The notes below the pieces were generated by a model. The model made no database searches, was not told the origin of the DNA, and was given only the letters and a program-made list of their open reading frames with translations. Shown here piece by piece: positions 60,175-64,000 of a DNA stretch of 64,000 nucleotides. Origin of the DNA: an uncultured Granulosicoccus sp. GTDB lineage: Bacteria > Pseudomonadota > Gammaproteobacteria > Granulosicoccales > Granulosicoccaceae. The position numbers and the translations under genes were made by a program. Every line of letters begins with the position of its first letter. The first letter of the stretch is position 1. The stretch spans positions 62,001-126,000 of the forward strand of contig CANLXI010000011.1 of the NCBI GenBank assembly GCA_947495035.1, given 5' to 3'.

Positions 60175-61485
60175 TCAGTCGCCGGCGGCAGCGCGTGAAC
60201 TGCGGTTTTCCTCTTCGCTCTCATCCTGCAGGGCAGGATCGATGCGTACCTGCTGCACCTTGTTGTCCTCTACGGCGAGAATGGTCATCGAGTGACCATT
60301 GAGAGTGAACACCGCACCTTGCGGTGGGAAGTTCTCGAAGTGTTCGACCACAATTCCGTTGAGCGTCTTCGGTCCTTCCGATGGCAGTGCCCAGTTCAGC
60401 GAGCGGTTCAGATTCCGTACCTGGGCGGTGCCATCGACGATGTAGCTGCCGTCGGGCTGAGGGCGAATCTCGGGGGGCGAGATTTGCGGGTCGTTGTCGA
60501 ATTCTCCGACGATCTCTTCGAGGATGTCTTCCAGGGTCAGCATGCCCTGGATGTCGCCGTATTCATCCACGACCAGACCCATGCGGCGCTTTTCGCGCTG
60601 AAAATTCAGCAGTTGTACCGTCAGCGTGGTGCCTTCGGGAATGAAGTAGGGCTCGCGAATGACACTTTCGACATACTGGCGTGTGATCTTGCCGGTACGC
60701 ACCGCTTCCAGCAGGTTGCGCAGGTACAGGAAACCGACCACGTTGTCGATGCTCTCGCGGTACATGAGCAGACGGCTGTGGGTGCTGGCACTCAGCTGCT
60801 GCAGCACTTCGTCCCAGGGGGCCGCCAGATCCACACCGACCACCTCATTACGCGGCACCATGATGTCGTTGACCGATACCGTGCCCAGATCGAGGATGTT
60901 GACCAGCATTTCCCGGTGTCTTTGCGGAATCATGCCGGCGGTTTCGTTGAGTACGGTGCGCAGTTCCTCGCTGGACAGGTGCTCGTCATCGCTGACAGCA
61001 TCGGTTTTCAGGAGCTTGAGGATCAGGGTGCTGACCCAGTTGGTCGCGGCAACCAGTGGGTAGGTGGCGATCATCAGCGGACCGTAGACGGCCGATGCAA
61101 TGAAGGCGAATTTTTCCGCGCGCCGGGTGGCAAAGGTCTTCGGCGTGACTTCGGCAAACACCAGAATGATGATGGTGAGCAGGCCGGTAGCAACCGCAAT
61201 GCCGGCTTCGCCCATGAGCCGGAGGGCAATGACGGTGGCAATGGCAGACGCCAGAATGTTGACGAAGTTGTTGCCGAGCAGAATGAGGCTGATGAGCCTG
61301 TCGGGTTTTTCCAGCAATTTGGCGGTTCGCTGGGCTGCCTTGTGCCCGTTATTGGCTTGATGACGCAATCGATAACGATTGAGTGACATCAGTGCCGTCT
61401 CAGACCCCGAGAAGAAACCTGAGATGATTACCAGCAAGACCAGTATGGATACCAGTGCGCTGATGGGTATGCTGTTCAAGAACAA
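60175..61485 (-). CDS. corB: CorB/HlyC-CorC-family (CNNM-type) membrane protein
   Basis: 436 residues. A DUF21/CNNM membrane domain (ISGFFSGSETALMSLNRYRLRHQA, LISLILLGNNFVNILASAIATVIAL, FAEVTPKTFATRRAE), then two CBS repeats (MVPRNEVVGVD..., MGLVVDEYGDIQGMLTLEDILEEIVGEFDND) and a CorC_HlyC domain. Relatives export Mg2+ (or Co2+). The start is TTG 61485 with GCAGG in front. It follows ypjD on the same strand, and ffh is divergent beyond, as in E. coli. Confidence 0.9.
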   Translation of the reverse strand: MFLNSIPISALVSILVLLVIISGFFSGSETALMSLNRYRLRHQANNGHKAAQRTAKLLEKPDRLISLILLGNNFVNILASAIATVIALRLMGEAGIAVATGLLTIIILVFAEVTPKTFATRRAEKFAFIASAVYGPLMIATYPLVAATNWVSTLILKLLKTDAVSDDEHLSSEELRTVLNETAGMIPQRHREMLVNILDLGTVSVNDIMVPRNEVVGVDLAAPWDEVLQQLSASTHSRLLMYRESIDNVVGFLYLRNLLEAVRTGKITRQYVESVIREPYFIPEGTTLTVQLLNFQREKRRMGLVVDEYGDIQGMLTLEDILEEIVGEFDNDPQISPPEIRPQPDGSYIVDGTAQVRNLNRSLNWALPSEGPKTLNGIVVEHFENFPPQGAVFTLNGHSMTILAVEDNKVQQVRIDPALQDESEEENRSSRAAAGD

Positions 61486-61515
61486 CCGGCCTGCTTTTGC
61501 TTGTGGATGATTGCA

Positions 61516-61543
61516 CTATAGCAACGAGTAAGCCGTTTTGAAT
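61516..61543 (-). promoter_or_regulatory. Sigma-70-like promoter of corB
   Basis: Read on the minus strand: TTCAAA (61543-61538), 16-base spacer, TATAGT (61521-61516). It lies in the 112-base gap between ypjD and corB, about 30 bases before the TTG start. Confidence 0.45.
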
Positions 61544-61554
61544 ACTCGTATTCC
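61541..61554. promoter_or_regulatory. Palindrome beside the corB -35
   Basis: GAATAC-TC-GTATTC, perfect 6-bp arms, overlapping the upstream edge of the putative -35 box. A possible operator for metal-responsive control; no regulator is identified. Confidence 0.4.
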
Positions 61555-61597
61555 AACTAAGTGCTCTGTTACACGGTAAGGCAGGCACTCCGGCAGG

Positions 61598-62455
61598 TTA
61601 TTGCAGCACGACCTCCAGCACCACTTTACTGCCGAAGTAGGCCAGCACCAGCGTCGCAAAGCCTGCCAGAGTCCAGTGCACGGCTTTCTTGCCACGCCAG
61701 CCGAACTGCCAGCGGCCAAACAGTAATATGCCGAAAATGCCCCAAGCTATGCAAGATAATACGGTTTTGTGCACCAGGTGCTGGGCAAACATGTCCTCCA
61801 GGAAGAAGAATCCGCTGGCCAGACTCAGTGTCAGCAGCACGAATCCGGTACTGAACAGGATGAAAAGCAGTTCCTCGGTGGAATCCAGCGGCGGCAGCGC
61901 GCGCATGAAGCCCCCCGGTTTGTGGCGAGACAGGAAACGGATCTGGATGGCCACCAGAACGGCCTGCGCGGCCGCCAGGGCAAGCATGGCGTAGGATACC
62001 AGCGACAGGAAGACATGGATCTGCACGGCACTGCCCTCGATGGGGGTGCCGCCGGCTGACGCATGACTGCTGATCAGGGAAATCGCTGCCAGCGGGTAGA
62101 CGGCAATACCCAGGTAGTCGGCCGGCTGCCGGAGACATAGCAGGATGTGCAGCAACACGATGGTCAGGGTGGTGGCGGCAATGGCCGTGAGTAACGGCAG
62201 GGACAGTGCCCCGGGCAGGCCTGCTTGCCGATAAACGAGCCAGCCGTGCAGCAGCGCGGCAACGGCTGCCAGCAGTAAGGTCTTGCGGCGTCGACCCCCG
62301 CGAGCCGCAGCCCCATGCGTGCTGTCAGGGCTGTTCGGACCGCCGGACATGATCATCTGGTCGAATCGGGGTGCCTGATGGGCCAGTGATCGGGTCAGCA
62401 GTGCGCTGGCAAGGCTGTAGAGCGCGACTGCAATCAATGGAATGATGTAGCTCAC
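61598..62455 (-). CDS. ypjD: YpjD/CcsA-like cytochrome c assembly membrane protein
   Basis: 285 residues, eight hydrophobic segments. VQIHVFLSLVSYAMLALAAAQAVLVAIQ and HKTVLSCIAWGIFGILLFGRWQFGWRGKKAVHW contain the His residues and W-rich motif of the CcsA/CcmC/YpjD family. A basic Gly/Arg-rich loop (RGGRRRK) follows the first TM. Linked to corB and ffh as in E. coli. Its role beyond haem-handling family membership is not established. Confidence 0.9.
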   Translation of the reverse strand: MSYIIPLIAVALYSLASALLTRSLAHQAPRFDQMIMSGGPNSPDSTHGAAARGGRRRKTLLLAAVAALLHGWLVYRQAGLPGALSLPLLTAIAATTLTIVLLHILLCLRQPADYLGIAVYPLAAISLISSHASAGGTPIEGSAVQIHVFLSLVSYAMLALAAAQAVLVAIQIRFLSRHKPGGFMRALPPLDSTEELLFILFSTGFVLLTLSLASGFFFLEDMFAQHLVHKTVLSCIAWGIFGILLFGRWQFGWRGKKAVHWTLAGFATLVLAYFGSKVVLEVVLQ

Positions 62456-62486
62456 GAAAATTTGCCTGTAGCCTCGGCTTGATGCG

Positions 62487-62502
62487 GCAGGTGTGTACCT
62501 GC
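62487..62502. promoter_or_regulatory. Inverted repeat in the ypjD/DUF2786 intergenic region
   Basis: GCAGGT-GTGT-ACCTGC, perfect 6-bp arms, about 32 bases upstream of ypjD and 127 before the DUF2786 gene. Candidate operator for the divergent pair. Confidence 0.35.
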
Positions 62503-62628
62503 ATGAAAGATCCTGTACAGAATAGCATGCAGCACCGAGGGCCAGTATGCCTTGGAAAACGCGCTCGTCAGGTAACTTTCCGGCCCGCCGGTCACACAGA
62601 AGGCTGCTCGGGCCGGTATGCTGCGGGC

Positions 62629-63354
62629 ATGGAAAAAGCTGATCGCGAAAAACTGCTGGAGCGGATACGCAAGCTCTACGCCATGGGCCTCGAGAGCGAA
62701 TCCAGTCCGCATGAGGCCGAGATCGCGATGCGACGCTGTCAGTCCCTGATGGCGAAATTCGGCATCACCGAAGCGGATCTGGAAACCTCGGAGTTCGGTG
62801 CCAGTTCCATCGGCAAGGACTTTCGTGCCGTGCCCAGTTATGTGGGGGTGCTGGGCTCCGCGGTGGCCTTGCTGCACGACTGCATCTGCGTCAAGGGACG
62901 TACCATCGAGTTCCGCGGGTTCAGTATCGATGCGGAGGTCGCCTCCCTGACCTATGGCTACCTGACCGATGTCATGGAGCGCTCGCTGAAGGCGCGCAAG
63001 CGCGATGGCGAGGTACCACCGGGTCGGTCAGCCAGCTTTGACTACCGCGTCGGCTTCTCGCTGGCCGTGCTGGAGCGCGCCCGCAAGATCGACCGCGAGC
63101 GACGTGAAGCCGAAGAGGCGGCGCGACAGGATGCCAAGAGCGTAAGCGGTGATATCCCTCGCGGGGCCAGCCTGACGGTACTCAAGCGCGAGATTGTCCG
63201 GGAAAACTGCATGGAAGGTCTGACGATGGGTCGCCCGAAACGTGTGCGATACCGCAATGGCCGGGCACATTCCGCTGGTTCGGATGACGGATCCCGCGTG
63301 TCACTGGACAAACAGGTGGGCGGCCGCAGGCAGAAGACCATTACCAACGCGTGA
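62629..63354 (+). CDS. DUF2786 domain protein
   Basis: 241 residues. DREKLLERIRKLYAMGLESESSPHEAEIAMRRCQSLMAKFGITEADLE is the DUF2786 helical motif (a putative nucleic-acid-associated region). The middle holds VLGSAVALLHDCICVKG, followed by a long charged helix (LERARKIDRERREAEEAARQDAKS) and a basic C terminus. ATG 62629 is chosen because upstream frame does not look coding. It precedes ffh on the same strand with a 99-base gap. DUF2786 proteins are common in phages and plasmids; this one shows no other mobile feature. Confidence 0.82.
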   Translation: MEKADREKLLERIRKLYAMGLESESSPHEAEIAMRRCQSLMAKFGITEADLETSEFGASSIGKDFRAVPSYVGVLGSAVALLHDCICVKGRTIEFRGFSIDAEVASLTYGYLTDVMERSLKARKRDGEVPPGRSASFDYRVGFSLAVLERARKIDRERREAEEAARQDAKSVSGDIPRGASLTVLKREIVRENCMEGLTMGRPKRVRYRNGRAHSAGSDDGSRVSLDKQVGGRRQKTITNA

Positions 63355-63380
63355 AAGCCCACCGCGCGCTCCCGTATACT
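63351..63380 (+). promoter_or_regulatory. Possible ffh promoter
   Basis: TATACT (63375-63380) is a good -10; GTGAAA (63351-63356) lies 18 bases upstream as a weak -35. ATG of ffh is at 63454. A moderate candidate. Confidence 0.35.
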
Positions 63381-63453
63381 GTGGAAAATCTGTCGGCGGC
63401 CGGCGTTTGCCGTGTGATCACCGACACCCACCCAACACGAGACAGGACCGAAC

Positions 63454-64000
63454 ATGTTCGACAATCTCAGTGAGCGTCTAGGCCGTACGATCAAGAACCT
63501 TCGGGGCCAGGGGCGCCTGTCCGAAGACAATATCAAGGACACGCTGCGCGAAGTTCGCCTGGCCTTGCTGGAGGCCGACGTGGCGCTGCCGGTGGTCAAG
63601 CAACTGATCGACTCGGTTCGCGACAAGGCCATGGGCCAGGAAGTCATCGGCAGTCTGTCGCCGGGGCAAGCCTTCATCAAGGTCGTCAATGACGAGCTGG
63701 TGGCGATCATGGGCGACAATGCAGAGCCACTGAATCTGGCCACGCAGCCACCCGCCGTCGTCCTGATGGCAGGCCTGCAGGGTGCGGGCAAGACCACCAC
63801 GGTCGGCAAGCTGGCACGTCTGCTCAAGGAGCGCGACAAGAAGAAGGTGATGGTGGTCAGCTGTGACGTCTACCGACCGGCGGCCATCAAGCAACTGGAG
63901 ACGTTGGCAGATTCAGTGGGTGCGATCTTCTTCGCCAGTTCGATAGAACAGTCGCCGGTGGACATCGCGCGTGCCGCTCTGGATGCCGCGCGCAAGCAGC
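63454..64000 (+). CDS. ffh: Signal recognition particle GTPase Ffh (5' part)
   Basis: The first 182 residues are visible and run off the right edge. N domain MFDNLSERLGRTIKNLRGQGRLSEDNIKDTLREVRLALLEADVALPVVKQLI, G1 loop GLQGAGKTTTVGKLA, G2 region CDVYRPAAIKQLE. SRP54 homologue that binds signal peptides with 4.5S RNA and delivers ribosomes to FtsY. The gene order next to ypjD and corB matches E. coli. Confidence 0.96.
   Translation, partial: MFDNLSERLGRTIKNLRGQGRLSEDNIKDTLREVRLALLEADVALPVVKQLIDSVRDKAMGQEVIGSLSPGQAFIKVVNDELVAIMGDNAEPLNLATQPPAVVLMAGLQGAGKTTTVGKLARLLKERDKKKVMVVSCDVYRPAAIKQLETLADSVGAIFFASSIEQSPVDIARAALDAARKQ

Noticed and set aside
62629-63354. Prophage or plasmid remnant suggested by the DUF2786 gene
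   Set aside because: No integrase, attachment repeat or other phage gene is nearby, and the flanking ypjD/ffh order is the normal chromosomal one.

Overview
This 64 kb window reads as chromosomal core sequence of a free-living gammaproteobacterium. GC content is moderately high, genes are densely packed, and GTG or TTG starts are frequent. Several blocks have the gene order of Escherichia coli and Pseudomonas: nadD-rsfS-rlmH, maf-rng-yhdP, purM-purN beside DUF2066-hda, wrbA-DUF2069, dapA-bamC, xseB-ispA-dxs, and ffh opposite ypjD-corB. A PHA synthase, a BCCT-like carrier and secreted proteins with DGWYQVQ repeats hint at a marine Chromatiales or Granulosicoccus-like organism. That placement is inference from memory and is not firm. 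I see no IS element, prophage, CRISPR array, tRNA or rRNA.

Layout. 1-11.6 kb: end of a LysR regulator, a cupin protein, tatD, then a forward run proA, nadD, rsfS, rlmH, maf, rng, yhdP and a DUF4344 lipoprotein metallopeptidase. 11.7-18.5 kb: a sorbosone-dehydrogenase-like protein, a dicarboxylate/amino-acid symporter, a propeller-like lipoprotein with darP, an envelope protein, and DUF3108. 18.6-25.5 kb: purN/purM, DUF2066, hda, DUF2069, wrbA and a lone GspE/PilB-type ATPase. 25.5-35.7 kb is the most accessory-looking part: two acetyltransferases, a JmjC-like protein, an acidic lipoprotein, an orphan BrnA-like protein, an amine oxidase, a repeat-bearing secreted protein, a butanediol-type SDR, and a TetR regulator divergent from a DUF2852 membrane protein. 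35.8-48 kb: proS, a LysR regulator, perM, bcp, dapA, bamC, an MBL hydrolase, dxs, ispA, xseB and radA. 48-51.9 kb: a zinc-uptake-type Zrg cluster containing a His/Glu minisatellite. 51.9-55 kb: phaC and a BCCT-like carrier. 55.1-59.3 kb: a signalling module. 59.3-64 kb: trmO, corB, ypjD, a DUF2786 protein and the start of ffh.

The stand-out is the signalling module. A membrane PP2C phosphatase (SiaA-like) and a small periplasmic protein are transcribed away from a SiaB-type kinase, a SiaC/DUF1987 partner-switch protein and a class III nucleotidyl cyclase. In Pseudomonas the SiaABC switch controls a GGDEF diguanylate cyclase (SiaD). Here the gene fused translationally to siaC carries the residues of a cAMP-forming cyclase, so a Ser/Thr-phosphorylation partner switch appears to be wired to cAMP rather than c-di-GMP.

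Other points of interest: a TetR operator pair bracketing a divergent promoter, a 24-residue insertion in Dxs, a translationally coupled JmjC-like/CelD-like pair, a metallopeptidase coupled to yhdP, and a short intergenic GACGTGYCG repeat.
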